A DNA stretch of 64,000 nucleotides. It comes from Olsenella_K absiana (lineage in GTDB: Bacteria > Actinomycetota > Coriobacteriia > Coriobacteriales > Atopobiaceae). A model generated the notes under the pieces. It was not told where the DNA came from. It did no database searches and was given only the letters and a program-made list of their open reading frames with translations. The translations under genes were made by a program, and so were the position numbers. Positions 1-7,810 of the stretch are shown in pieces. Each line of letters starts with the position of its first letter. Positions within the stretch are counted from its first letter, which is position 1. Where the stretch lies: positions 1 to 64,000 of the forward strand of contig NZ_JAZGJQ010000009.1 in assembly GCF_036408855.1 (NCBI RefSeq), read 5' to 3'.

Positions 1-92
1 CCGCTCCTTCGGCAGTTGGTTTTGTTTGGCGACTTACCATCCTACCGTCAGCGGGGCCATGTCCCTGTCGCGGGACTGGGTCTATTCGGTTC

Positions 93-254
93 TCAACATT
101 TGCGAAAGAAACTGTACGTCATCTCCAGGAAGGGCGGGGCAAACCACGCCATCGGCCGCCCGTAGAGGTACCTCAGGTCGTAGCAGAGGTGGAAGGCCAT
201 CATCGAGAGGACCGAGAAGCCCCTCACCGCGTCGAAGACGCGCACGCGCCCCAT
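93..254 (-). pseudogene. N-terminal fragment of a DUF1624-type membrane acyltransferase
   Basis: This 53-codon frame starts with ATG at 254, only 8 bases after the lexA stop. An AGGAG ribosome site overlaps that stop, so it is placed like the second gene of a lexA operon. The peptide begins MGRVRVFDAVRGFSVLSMMA and continues with FHLCYDLRYLYG, which matches the start of DUF1624 / heparan-acetyltransferase-like membrane proteins: an arginine-aspartate-RGF segment, then a first helix ending in a His-x-x-Tyr-Asp motif. Family members normally exceed 200 residues. Here a TGA at 95-93 ends the frame after PFLEMTYSFFRKC, and no other frame towards position 1 continues the family. It is therefore read as truncated, by an insertion or rearrangement near 100-125. 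Family assignment from so short a stretch is moderate. Confidence 0.5.
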
Positions 255-262
255 CCGAGCTC

Positions 263-913
263 CTAGGAGATCGAGCGGATGAGGGCGGTCACCCTGCCGA
301 GGATCTGTGGGTTGTCGGCGTAGATGGGCTCCATGGCGTCGTTCTCCGGCTGGAGCCTCACGCGGTCCTTCTCCTTGTAGAAGGTCTTGACCGTTGCCGA
401 GTCGTCGATGAGGGCGACGACGATCTCCCCGTTGTGGGCCTCGTGCTGCTCCTTGACCACGATGTAGTCACCGTCGAAGATGCCTGCGTTGATCATCGAC
501 TGTCCGCGGACCTTGAGGATGAAGGAGCTCGAGTCCCCCACGATGCTCGTGGGGAGCGTCAGCACCTCCTCCACGTTCTGCTCGGCGAGGATAGGGAGGC
601 CGGCCGCGACGCGGCCCACGAGCGGGAGCCTGATCGTGTTTGCGTCCACGTCCTCAGAGACGTCCACGAGGCGGTCGGGGCGCTGCTCCTGCTCGCCCTC
701 GACGACCTCGATGGTGCGGGGCTTCTTGGAGTCGCGGTGGATGTAGCCCATCCCCTCGAGCGACTTGAGGTGCATGTGGACCGTGGAGGGCGAGGCGAGC
801 CCCACCGCGGTGCCGATCTCGCGCACCGAGGGCGGGTAGCCGTGGTCTCGCGTGTAAGCGCAGATGAAGTCGTAGATGCTCTGCTGACGTGCGCTGAGTT
901 TGCCCTTGGCCAT
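263..913 (-). CDS. lexA: LexA repressor (SOS regulator, self-cleaving)
   Basis: This is the 216-residue master repressor of the SOS response. It binds operators through an N-terminal winged helix-turn-helix (about residues 28-50, within PPSVREIGTAVGLASPSTVH). On DNA damage it cleaves itself with RecA* help. The Ala104-Gly105 cleavage site lies in VAAGLP, the nucleophile Ser139 in RGQSM and the general base Lys176 in ATVKTF, so the S24 catalytic dyad is complete. ATG at 913 is chosen because AGGAGG lies 7 bases before it and the protein then has the normal LexA length; upstream in-frame starts would add an unrelated tail. A LexA-like box sits just upstream, as expected for autoregulation. The gene is divergent from a LysM membrane protein and followed by a broken DUF1624 frame. 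Confidence 0.97.
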   Translation of the reverse strand: MAKGKLSARQQSIYDFICAYTRDHGYPPSVREIGTAVGLASPSTVHMHLKSLEGMGYIHRDSKKPRTIEVVEGEQEQRPDRLVDVSEDVDANTIRLPLVGRVAAGLPILAEQNVEEVLTLPTSIVGDSSSFILKVRGQSMINAGIFDGDYIVVKEQHEAHNGEIVVALIDDSATVKTFYKEKDRVRLQPENDAMEPIYADNPQILGRVTALIRSIS

Positions 914-935
914 CCGAGCCTCCTGTTTGGGTCTC

Positions 936-949
936 CAAACGAATGTTCT
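936..949. promoter_or_regulatory. Probable LexA operator (SOS box) between lexA and the LysM gene
   Basis: The 14 bases CAAACGAATGTTCT match the Gram-positive LexA consensus CGAAC-RNRY-GTTCG at 12 of 14 positions, including the RNRY centre. The site lies 23 bases upstream of the lexA start and about 130 bases upstream of the divergent LysM gene. A second perfect inverted repeat follows at 950-970 (AGGTTC, 9 bases, GAACCT), with half-sites pointing the other way; its role is unknown. Binding is inferred from the match and from the position. Confidence 0.65.
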
Positions 950-1077
950 AGGTTCTCTTGACACGAACCTCTGTACGTAAATAATGGTAGCAGAAGTTGG
1001 GTACAGAAGTTCGGACTTCTTTTCTTGTCCCGTCCTTTCCGTATAACAGTCGCGAAGCAAAGGAGAGGGGATAGAAG

Positions 1078-1557
1078 ATGAGCGCACAGGCATATGAGTT
1101 CGACGGTTCCGCGGCGATCGAGCGCGAGGCGGGCCCGAGGTTCAGCGTCGTCGAGGGCGGGCTTGCGGGCGTCCCGGCGAGCGCCTGCGTCGCGGCCGCG
1201 AGGAGGCCCGGGAGGCCCCAGTCGTGCCCCCAGGGCGCGCCTCTCGGCCATGCCGTGCAGGGCAGGTCGGCATGGCTCGGCGCAATCGCCCTGCTCGCGG
1301 CGGGCGCCCTCGTCGCCGTCGCCGTCAGCCTCGGGCAGTCCGCGGCCAGGGACGCGCGCTCCGCGAGCCTGCTCGGAGCGGCCCCCGAGCAGGCGATCTC
1401 CGTGGCCCCCGGGGACACGCTCACCTCGATAGCGGAGCGCCAGTCGGGCGGGGAGGTCGACACCTACGCCGTCGTGGACTGGATCCGCGAGAGGAACGGC
1501 CTCGAGGACGCCGACCTCGTCCCGGGGCAGATCCTCGAGGTTCCCGTTCTCGGATAG
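1078..1557 (+). CDS. Single-pass membrane LysM protein, candidate SOS cell-division inhibitor (YneA-like role)
   Basis: The 159-residue protein has a polar cytoplasmic N terminus of about 64 residues, one transmembrane helix (about 66-86, AWLGAIALLAAGALVAVAVS) and an extracellular LysM domain (about 107-157). LysM hallmarks are visible: a V-x-PGDTL start, an asparagine (RNGL) in the second half, and a closing LVPGQILEVP. LysM binds peptidoglycan. Divergent placement next to lexA, with an SOS-box-like site between, matches the arrangement of the division inhibitor YneA in Bacillus and of DivS-type proteins in corynebacteria. Sequence similarity outside LysM is not evident, so the SOS role is inferred from context. 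AGGAGAGG precedes the ATG. Confidence 0.75.
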   Translation: MSAQAYEFDGSAAIEREAGPRFSVVEGGLAGVPASACVAAARRPGRPQSCPQGAPLGHAVQGRSAWLGAIALLAAGALVAVAVSLGQSAARDARSASLLGAAPEQAISVAPGDTLTSIAERQSGGEVDTYAVVDWIRERNGLEDADLVPGQILEVPVLG

Positions 1558-1708
1558 CGTTGCGGCGGAGCCTCGATGTGCTCGGATAGAGAATCGTGTC
1601 GTCTGACAGATTAAATGTTGAACCCGAATGAACTTTTGTCGCATAATGCCGCTTAATTTGTGGACGAAATGTGTTACTGTGCCTAGGTGGTTTTTCCTAG
1701 GAGGTCAG

Positions 1709-2161
1709 ATGCGCTGTCCCAACTGCGGTTGCGAAGAGTCGAAGGTCGTTGATTCACGTCCATCGGAGGGCAACGACGCCATACGTCGTAGACGCGAGTG
1801 CTCGCGGTGCGGGTTCCGCTTCACGACGTACGAGCGCAAGGAGGAGATGCCGCTCCTCGTGGTCAAGCGGGACGGCACCAAGGAGACGTTCGACCGACAG
1901 AAGATCATGCGCGGCCTCGTGCGCGCGACCGTGAAGCGCAACATACCAATAAAGAGGCTCGACCAGCTCATCGACTCCATCGAGTCTGAGCTCAGGGACG
2001 AGGGCGTCGGCGAGGTGAGCTCCCAGGAGATCGGAAGCATGGTGCTGAAGAAGCTCCTCGACGTCGACAAGGTCGCCTACGTGCGGTTCGCCTCGGTCTA
2101 CCGGGACTTCAAGGACATCGACGAGTTCAGCGCCGAGCTGAGGAGCCTGTCCAATGAGTGA
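1709..2161 (+). CDS. nrdR: Transcriptional repressor NrdR of ribonucleotide reductase genes
   Basis: This is a 150-residue regulator that senses ATP/dATP and represses ribonucleotide reductase operons. The N-terminal zinc ribbon is intact (Cys3-x2-Cys6 and Cys31-x2-Cys34), with the usual arginine cluster between the pairs (RRRRECSRCGFRFTTYE). An ATP-cone domain follows from about residue 46 (LLVVKRDGTKETFDRQKI) to about 136. Length and motifs are typical. ATG at 1709 is supported by TAGGAGG five bases upstream; an earlier in-frame ATG at 1628 would add a non-conserved tail. The 3' end overlaps dut by 8 bases, so the two are translationally coupled. Both act in deoxynucleotide balance. Confidence 0.97.
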   Translation: MRCPNCGCEESKVVDSRPSEGNDAIRRRRECSRCGFRFTTYERKEEMPLLVVKRDGTKETFDRQKIMRGLVRATVKRNIPIKRLDQLIDSIESELRDEGVGEVSSQEIGSMVLKKLLDVDKVAYVRFASVYRDFKDIDEFSAELRSLSNE

Positions 2162-2603
2162 CGCTGAGGTCAAGCTCAGGGTCAGGAGGCTCGACGGAGG
2201 AGTCGAGCTTCCTGCGTACGCCTACGCCGGCGACGCCGGCCTCGACCTGAGGTCGGCAGAGGACGTCACGCTCGAGCCTGGCGAGCGCAGGCTCGTCTCG
2301 ACGGGCCTCGCCGTCGCGATCCCGGACGGCTATGCGGGATTCGTGATGCCGCGGAGCGGTCTCGCCCTTCGGGAGGGCCTCTCGATGGCCAACACCCCCG
2401 GGCTCATCGACGCGCACTACCGCGGCGAGCTCAAGATCTGCGCGATTAACCTGGACCCCTCGCGGCCCATCCGCATCGAGCGCGGCGAGCGGGTCGCGCA
2501 GCTCGTCATCATCAAAGTCCCCCGCGTCGAGCTCGTCGAGGTCTCCTCGCTCGACGAGACGGACCGCGGGACGGGCGGCTTCGGTTCAAGCGGCGTCGAC
2601 TAG
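2154..2603 (+). CDS. dut: dUTP diphosphatase (dUTPase, trimeric type)
   Basis: The enzyme hydrolyses dUTP to dUMP and pyrophosphate, which keeps uracil out of DNA and feeds thymidylate synthesis. The 149-residue length fits the homotrimeric family. All five motifs are present: DAGLDLRSAED (26-36), PRSGLA (66-71), the uracil-binding hairpin NTPGLIDAHYRG with catalytic Asp86, RGERVAQLVI (110-119) and the glycine-rich C-terminal arm DRGTGGFGSSG (137-147). The start overlaps the nrdR stop by 8 bases. There is nothing unusual about the protein itself. Confidence 0.96.
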   Translation: MSDAEVKLRVRRLDGGVELPAYAYAGDAGLDLRSAEDVTLEPGERRLVSTGLAVAIPDGYAGFVMPRSGLALREGLSMANTPGLIDAHYRGELKICAINLDPSRPIRIERGERVAQLVIIKVPRVELVEVSSLDETDRGTGGFGSSGVD

Positions 2604-2694
2604 CGGCGCCCTCGAATATGCGCGGAAGGCTCGGCAGGACCCGGAGGGGGTCATGCCGCCGCGCGGTCTTGGCAAGAAGGAAGGAAAGAAGCTG

Positions 2695-4008
2695 ATGGAA
2701 AAGTTCTTCAAGATGAGCGAGAGGGGCTCGAGCGTCGGTACCGAGATTCGTGCCGGCCTGACGACGTTCCTCGCGATGGCCTACATCATCGCGGTGAACC
2801 CCGCCCTGCTCATGGACGCCGGCATTGCCCCCGCCGCCGCCGTCACCTCGACCTGCCTCGGCGCGGGCATCATGACCATCCTCATGGGCCTCTTCTCCAA
2901 CAGGCCCGTGGCCTGCGCCTCCGGCATGGGCATCAACGCCATCCTCGCGTACACGCTCGTGGGGATGACGGGCGGCGACTGGCACGCCGCGATGGCCGTC
3001 ATCTTCGTCGAGGGCATCGCGATCCTCGTCCTGGTCCTGTGCGGCCTGCGCGAGGCGATCATGGACGCGATCCCTGTGTCGCTGCGCCATGCCATCTCGG
3101 TCGGCCTCGGCCTCTTCATCGCGATGATCGGCCTCGCTGACGGCGGCGTCATCGTCGCCAACGAGAGCACCATGGTAGCCCTCGGCAACGTGAGCGACCC
3201 CAAGTTCATCGTCGGCCTCGTCTCCATCGTCGCCTCCATCATCCTGTACGCCATGAACGTCAAGGGCTCCCTGCTCTGGGGCATCCTGATCGCGGTCGTG
3301 GCCGGCATCCCGCTGGGCGTCACCCAGATCCCTACCGGTGTTGTCTCGTTCCTCGACTTCTCCTCCTTCGGCGCACCCTTCCAGGCCGACGCCAACGGCG
3401 TCATGGGCATCGCCAAGGTCGTGACCACGCCCACGCTGCTCGTCTTCGCGTTCTCCCTCATGATGTCCGACTTCTTCGACACCATGGGCACCGCCATGGC
3501 CATCGGCAAGCAGGGCAAGTTCCTGAACGAGGACGGCACCGTCGAGAACATCAAGGAGATCCTGACCGTCGACTCCGCGGCTGCGGCCGTGGGTGGCTTC
3601 ATCGGCGCCTCCTCGATCACGACCTTCGTCGAGTCCGCGTCCGGCGCAGCCGACGGCGGCCGCACCGGCCTCTCCTCGATCATGACCGGCGCCCTCTTCA
3701 TCATCGCCTCGTTCTTCTCGCCCCTCATCACCATGATCAGCTCCGCCGCCACCTGTGGCGCCCTCGTCGTGGTCGGCTTCCTCATGATGGGCGACGTCGT
3801 CGACATCGACTGGACCGACCTCCTGCAGGGCTTCCCCGCGTTCATGATCGTCGCTGGCATCCCCCTGACCTACTCCATCTCGAACGGCATCGGCATGGGC
3901 TTCATCTGCTACGTGCTGGTCGCCATCGTCACCGGCCAGGTGAAGAAGGTCAAGCCGCTCATGTGGGTGGCCACGGCGGCCTTCGTCCTCTACTTCCTGC
4001 TCGTATAG
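2695..4008 (+). CDS. NCS2-family purine permease (AzgA-like adenine/guanine/hypoxanthine transporter)
   Basis: This 437-residue integral membrane protein has about 12-14 hydrophobic segments. It opens with the AzgA signature: a short polar N terminus, then GTEIRAGLTTFLAMAYIIAV followed by NPALL. Other AzgA-type elements are MSDFFDTMGTAMAIGKQG and SSITTFVESASGAADGGRTG, which form the substrate-binding half-helices. Such proteins import purine bases with protons. The start at 2695 is preferred because GGAAGGAAAG lies just upstream; an in-frame ATG at 2653 has no ribosome site and would add a non-conserved 14 residues. The gene stands alone behind dut and ends in a strong terminator. Whether it prefers adenine, guanine or hypoxanthine cannot be read from sequence. 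Confidence 0.92.
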   Translation: MEKFFKMSERGSSVGTEIRAGLTTFLAMAYIIAVNPALLMDAGIAPAAAVTSTCLGAGIMTILMGLFSNRPVACASGMGINAILAYTLVGMTGGDWHAAMAVIFVEGIAILVLVLCGLREAIMDAIPVSLRHAISVGLGLFIAMIGLADGGVIVANESTMVALGNVSDPKFIVGLVSIVASIILYAMNVKGSLLWGILIAVVAGIPLGVTQIPTGVVSFLDFSSFGAPFQADANGVMGIAKVVTTPTLLVFAFSLMMSDFFDTMGTAMAIGKQGKFLNEDGTVENIKEILTVDSAAAAVGGFIGASSITTFVESASGAADGGRTGLSSIMTGALFIIASFFSPLITMISSAATCGALVVVGFLMMGDVVDIDWTDLLQGFPAFMIVAGIPLTYSISNGIGMGFICYVLVAIVTGQVKKVKPLMWVATAAFVLYFLLV

Positions 4009-4021
4009 CCTGAGAGCCACC

Positions 4022-4052
4022 AGGGACCCGGAGACCCCGGGTCCCTTTTTTT
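4022..4052 (+). terminator. Rho-independent terminator after the AzgA-like permease
   Basis: A perfect 10-base-pair GC-rich stem (AGGGACCCGG / CCGGGTCCCT, 5-base loop) is followed by an uninterrupted run of T. It separates the two NCS2 permease genes. Confidence 0.93.
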
Positions 4053-4089
4053 GCCGGCGCGTCGCCGGCGTATAAGATTGGAGGTCACA

Positions 4090-5382
4090 ATGCCGCACAG
4101 GCAGAGAGAGATTATCGGCGTCGATGACCGCGTGTCGGTCGGTCGCGCCATACCGCTCGGCATACAGCACATGATGTCGATGTTCGGCTCGACCGTCCTG
4201 GTGCCCGCCCTGACCGGGCTCAACCCCAACGTCGCCATCATGTGCTCGGGCATCGGCACGATCGTGTACCTGCTCGTCACCCGCCACAGGATCCCGAGCT
4301 ACCTAGGAAGCTCCTTCGCCTTCATCAGCCCGATCCTCATCGCCACGGCGATGACGGGAAGCCTCAGCATGGCCCTTTCCGGCGTGGTCGTCTCGGGTCT
4401 CGTCTATCTCGTGGTGGCGGGCATCGTCAAGCTGGTCGGCTCCGGCTGGCTCGACAAGCTCCTCCCGCCGGTACTCGTGGCTTCGGTCATGGTCGTCATC
4501 GGCGTCGGCCTGTCCGCTACGGCGGTTAAGATGGCGCTCAACTCGTCGACCGAAGGGTTCCAGGCGGTGGGTGCGCTCGTCGCGATGATCACCCTCGTGG
4601 CCGCGGTCGGCTTCTCCAGCATGGGCGGCCTCTTGGGCACCATGCCCATCCTCATGGCGATCATCGTCGGCTACGTCATCTCCGCCGCCTTCGGCCTCGT
4701 GGACTTCGCTCCCGTCGCCGCGGCCCCCTGGCTCGGCCTGCCGCCCATCACGACGCCGACCTTCAGCCTCAAGGCCATCAGCCTGATCGCCCCCGTGACG
4801 CTGGTCGTCGTGATCGAGCACATCGGCCATCTCCTCGCCGTCGGCGAGATCGTCGGCAAGGACTACCGCGACATGCTGCCCCGCTCGCTCATGGGCGACG
4901 GCATCTCGACCATCATCTCCGGCTTCCTCGGCGGCCCCCCGACCACGACCTACGCGGAGAACATCGGCGTCATGAGCGTGACGCGCGTCTACGCGACCCA
5001 GGTCTTCTGGTACGCGGCCGGCTTCGCGCTCGTCGTGGGCGGCTTCTGCCCCAAGGTCGCGGCCTTCATCAGCTCGATCCCGACGCCCGTCATGGGCGGC
5101 GTCAGCCTGCTCATGTTCGGCCTCATCGCCTCCAACGGCCTGCGCATGCTGGTGACGAACAAGGTCAACTTCGACGAGAACCGCAACCTCATGATCGCCT
5201 CGGTCGTCATCATCCTCGGCGTCGGCATGGAGACCACGGGCATCACCATCCCGGTGGGCGACTACGTGCTGCCCGGCATGGCGACCTCGGCCGTCATCGG
5301 CGTAATCCTCAACCTGCTGCTCCCGCATGAGAAGGCTGAGGAGCAGGGCGCGGAGGCCTCCGGGGACACCCTCGAGGCCTAG
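4090..5382 (+). CDS. uraA: NCS2-family uracil permease (UraA/PyrP-like)
   Basis: This 430-residue nucleobase:proton symporter has the UraA-type pattern. The N-terminal region carries LGIQHMMSMFGSTVLVPALT and LNPNVAIM, followed by GSSFAFISPI. The central substrate-binding glutamate lies in VVIEHIGHL, and GGPPTTTYAENIGVMSVTRV forms the second half-site. These two conserved stretches are characteristic of uracil rather than xanthine or urate members. GGAGG six bases before ATG 4090 sets the start. A terminator lies on each side, so it is transcribed alone. With the preceding purine permease and the adenine deaminase at 20.2 kb it indicates base salvage. Confidence 0.9.
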   Translation: MPHRQREIIGVDDRVSVGRAIPLGIQHMMSMFGSTVLVPALTGLNPNVAIMCSGIGTIVYLLVTRHRIPSYLGSSFAFISPILIATAMTGSLSMALSGVVVSGLVYLVVAGIVKLVGSGWLDKLLPPVLVASVMVVIGVGLSATAVKMALNSSTEGFQAVGALVAMITLVAAVGFSSMGGLLGTMPILMAIIVGYVISAAFGLVDFAPVAAAPWLGLPPITTPTFSLKAISLIAPVTLVVVIEHIGHLLAVGEIVGKDYRDMLPRSLMGDGISTIISGFLGGPPTTTYAENIGVMSVTRVYATQVFWYAAGFALVVGGFCPKVAAFISSIPTPVMGGVSLLMFGLIASNGLRMLVTNKVNFDENRNLMIASVVIILGVGMETTGITIPVGDYVLPGMATSAVIGVILNLLLPHEKAEEQGAEASGDTLEA

Positions 5383-5445
5383 GCCTCGGCGAGCGGCCCT
5401 CCGTCGAAGGGGGGCGCCGAGGGCGCACAACCACAGCCCAGGAGA

Positions 5446-5483
5446 GCGGGGGCGTCGGGAAGCCGGCGCCCCCGTTCGCTTTC
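5446..5483 (+). terminator. Stem-loop terminator after the uracil permease
   Basis: Eleven paired bases (GGGGGCGTCGG / CCGGCGCCCCC, one G-U pair, GAAG loop) lie at 5448-5473, followed by a short T-containing tail. It sits about 65 bases after the permease stop. Confidence 0.8.
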
Positions 5484-6008
5484 AAGGCGGGCTAGAAGGA
5501 CGTGCCGCACGCCAGTCTTCGCAGCCTGTAGGGGTGTCGGTGCCAACCTCAAGAGCCTTCTCGAACGCGGTAGAGCATACTAGAACAAACGTACTGAAGG
5601 GGAGAAGGACCTGGGCTCGAGTGGCGCCACGCTGTTCGGAGGGCGATTCCGGAGTGCATCTCAAGCAGCGCAGGTCCCGCAATCCGCACGGGCCCCACAA
5701 GCCGCACGGGCCTCACAGGCCATGTGCGCTCGCAAGTATGCATGCACGGCGCCTCGGCGTGTCGACGACGCCGGTTGCGCAGACTGCCGCAGTCAGGTGC
5801 GACGTGTACCTCACTCACGGACGGCTGCGAGGAGGACGCAGGGTGGGATCGCACTGGGATTCGGGGGCCTCTGTCCGGACCCATCCGGCTGCTTGACGTC
5901 CATTCGCTTCTCCGCTAAAAGCCGGATAATATATCTTATGTAAAGTTGGAGTCTAAGGCCCGACCCTGTGGCTGGTAGCAGTCCCCTGGGGACGGCCGCG
6001 TCGAGGCG
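5484..6008. other. Intergenic stretch without a supported gene
   Basis: About 525 bases lie between a terminator and the 3' end of the minus-strand CLC gene. Open frames here lack ribosome sites and resemble no family I know. Visible structure: two tandem imperfect copies of about 18 bases (CCGCACGGGCC-C/T-CACA) near 5684-5720, an AT-rich stretch near 5918-5945, and a 13-base palindrome (GTCCCC-T-GGGGAC) at 5981-5993 just beyond the CLC stop. A small RNA or a decayed gene is possible but not demonstrated. Confidence 0.4.
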
Positions 6009-7652
6009 TCAGTCGCGCTGCGGCGCCCACTCGGTCTCGATAGAGCCACGGCAGAGGCGCCGGAGCCTGGGCATGGCCTCGTCGGCGACATCGGAGCCCA
6101 TGATGACGGTCAGCGTATCGAGCGCCTGGAGGCGCGTGTCGCCGCGCGGCAGGATCTCGTCGCTGCCGCGCTCGATGGTGACCACGAGCGTGTCGTCGGG
6201 CCACCGCACGTCCTTTATGAGCTTGCCCTCGAGGCTGCTGCCCGCACCGACCACGAAGCTGTGGAGCTCCTTCTCGCCCGCGCGTCCCGAAGTTCCGGTG
6301 GCGGGCGCGCCGCCGTCGGAGGCACCGACGAGGTTGGCGTAGAGGTGCTCGTAGAACGGGTCGATCTTGATCATGTTCGCGGTCACGTACGAGATGATCG
6401 AGACGACCGACGTGGCGAGGAGCGCGTCGAGCGAGCCGGTGAGCTCGAACACGAGCACGACCGCCGTCACCGGCGCCCTCACGACCGACGCGAAGAGCCC
6501 GGCCACGCCGAGGACGATGAAGCTGTTCATGTACGCCGTGGCGTTTCCCGTGAAGAGGCCCACGACGGACGAGAAGATCGCGCCGGAGAGGGCGCCCATA
6601 ACGACCAGCGGGAAGAGCGTGCCGCCGGGTGCCCCCGAGGCGAAGCTCACGTTGGTGAAGAGGTACTTCCCCACGAGGAGCGCCACCAGCACGGCGAGCG
6701 ACGGCTCCAGGACGCCCGGCGCGAGGATGAGGTCGATGATCGCGTCGCCGCCGCACATGAGGCTCGGGGACGCGAAGGCCACGACGCCGGCGACGGCGAA
6801 GGGCACGGCGAGGCGCGCGTACGGCAGGTGTCGGCGGATCCTCCCGTAGAGGCGCTCCTGGCAGAGGAACATCCCCTTGTTGTGGAGCGCCCCCAGGACG
6901 CCGCAGTAGAGCCCCATCAGCAGCACGAGGGCGTACTCGTGGTGCGGGATGTCGTTCAGGAACGAGAGGATCAGCACCGGCCTCACGCCGAGGACCTGCG
7001 AGACGAGGAAGTCGGAGACGACCGAGGCGGCCATGACCGAGATGATCAGGGGCGCCGTGAACTCCTTGTGGATCTCCTCGATGGCGAAGAGGACGCCGGT
7101 GAGCGGGGCGTGGAAGGCGGCTGACATGCCGGCCGCGGCGCCGCAGGTCACGAGGAGGCGCTCCTCGCCCCTCTTGCGCCCGAGCAGCTTGGAGACGGCC
7201 TTGCCTGCCATGCCGCCGAGCTGGACCGAGGGGCCCTCGCGGCCGAGCGAGAGCCCGCCGAGCGCGCAGAGGGTGCCCTCCACGAACTTCGCCGCGAGCA
7301 CGCGGTGCCAGGGCATGTCGATCTTGCCTGCGACCTCGGCGTCCACCTGCGGGATGCCCGAGCCCTGCGTGTAGGGCTCCCAGAGCATCAGCCGGCACAC
7401 GACGAAGCAGATGGCCGCGAGCGCGCAGACCCAGAGCGCCACGAGGAGCGGGTTGCCCGCGGCCGCGGAGGTGAGCGAGCGCAGCAGGCGCTCCGCGTGG
7501 CTGAGGGAGAAGCGGTAGAGCGACACGACCCCGCCGCCGAAGAGGCCCACGAGCGCCCCCTCGCCGACGAGGTTCATCTGGTAGGTGTGGCTCAGGTGGC
7601 TTGCGGTGCCCCGCGGCCCGTCTGCCTCCCCCTTCGACTCATGGCTGCGCAC
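6009..7652 (-). CDS. CLC-family chloride/proton antiporter with C-terminal TrkA-C-like domain
   Basis: The 547-residue membrane protein carries all CLC selectivity signatures: GSGIP (about 97-101), GREGP with the gating glutamate Glu139, and SFASGAPGGTLFP later in the helix bundle. Glu193 in FAIEEIHKEF corresponds to the internal proton-pathway glutamate of E. coli ClcA (Glu203), so an H+/Cl- exchanger is more likely than a passive channel. After about residue 455 a soluble domain resembles TrkA-C (VVGAGSSLEGKLIKDVRWP, then VVTIERG), which usually binds a regulatory ligand. The start is taken as GTG at 7652 with a weak GGGTAAGGG upstream; a slightly shorter start is possible. Bacterial CLC antiporters support acid resistance. 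Confidence 0.92.
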   Translation of the reverse strand: MRSHESKGEADGPRGTASHLSHTYQMNLVGEGALVGLFGGGVVSLYRFSLSHAERLLRSLTSAAAGNPLLVALWVCALAAICFVVCRLMLWEPYTQGSGIPQVDAEVAGKIDMPWHRVLAAKFVEGTLCALGGLSLGREGPSVQLGGMAGKAVSKLLGRKRGEERLLVTCGAAAGMSAAFHAPLTGVLFAIEEIHKEFTAPLIISVMAASVVSDFLVSQVLGVRPVLILSFLNDIPHHEYALVLLMGLYCGVLGALHNKGMFLCQERLYGRIRRHLPYARLAVPFAVAGVVAFASPSLMCGGDAIIDLILAPGVLEPSLAVLVALLVGKYLFTNVSFASGAPGGTLFPLVVMGALSGAIFSSVVGLFTGNATAYMNSFIVLGVAGLFASVVRAPVTAVVLVFELTGSLDALLATSVVSIISYVTANMIKIDPFYEHLYANLVGASDGGAPATGTSGRAGEKELHSFVVGAGSSLEGKLIKDVRWPDDTLVVTIERGSDEILPRGDTRLQALDTLTVIMGSDVADEAMPRLRRLCRGSIETEWAPQRD

Positions 7653-7810
7653 GTGCCCTTACCCCGGTTTCCTCGCGGCCCACCGAAGGAGCGCCCCGCC
7701 GGGTTGGCGGGGCGGCGGCGCTTCGCTTGGTCGCGCTGTGTTTCTTGGCTGACGTCACTAGGGTACGACAAGAACGCGCGCTCGCGCGACCTCTTTCGCC
7801 ACGAGGCGTG

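Noticed and set aside
26..961. Plus-strand frame across lexA
   Set aside because: Antisense shadow; lexA on the minus strand has full domain and catalytic support.
5327..5896. Arg/Pro-rich frame after the uracil permease
   Set aside because: Begins inside the permease gene, crosses its terminator, no family resemblance.
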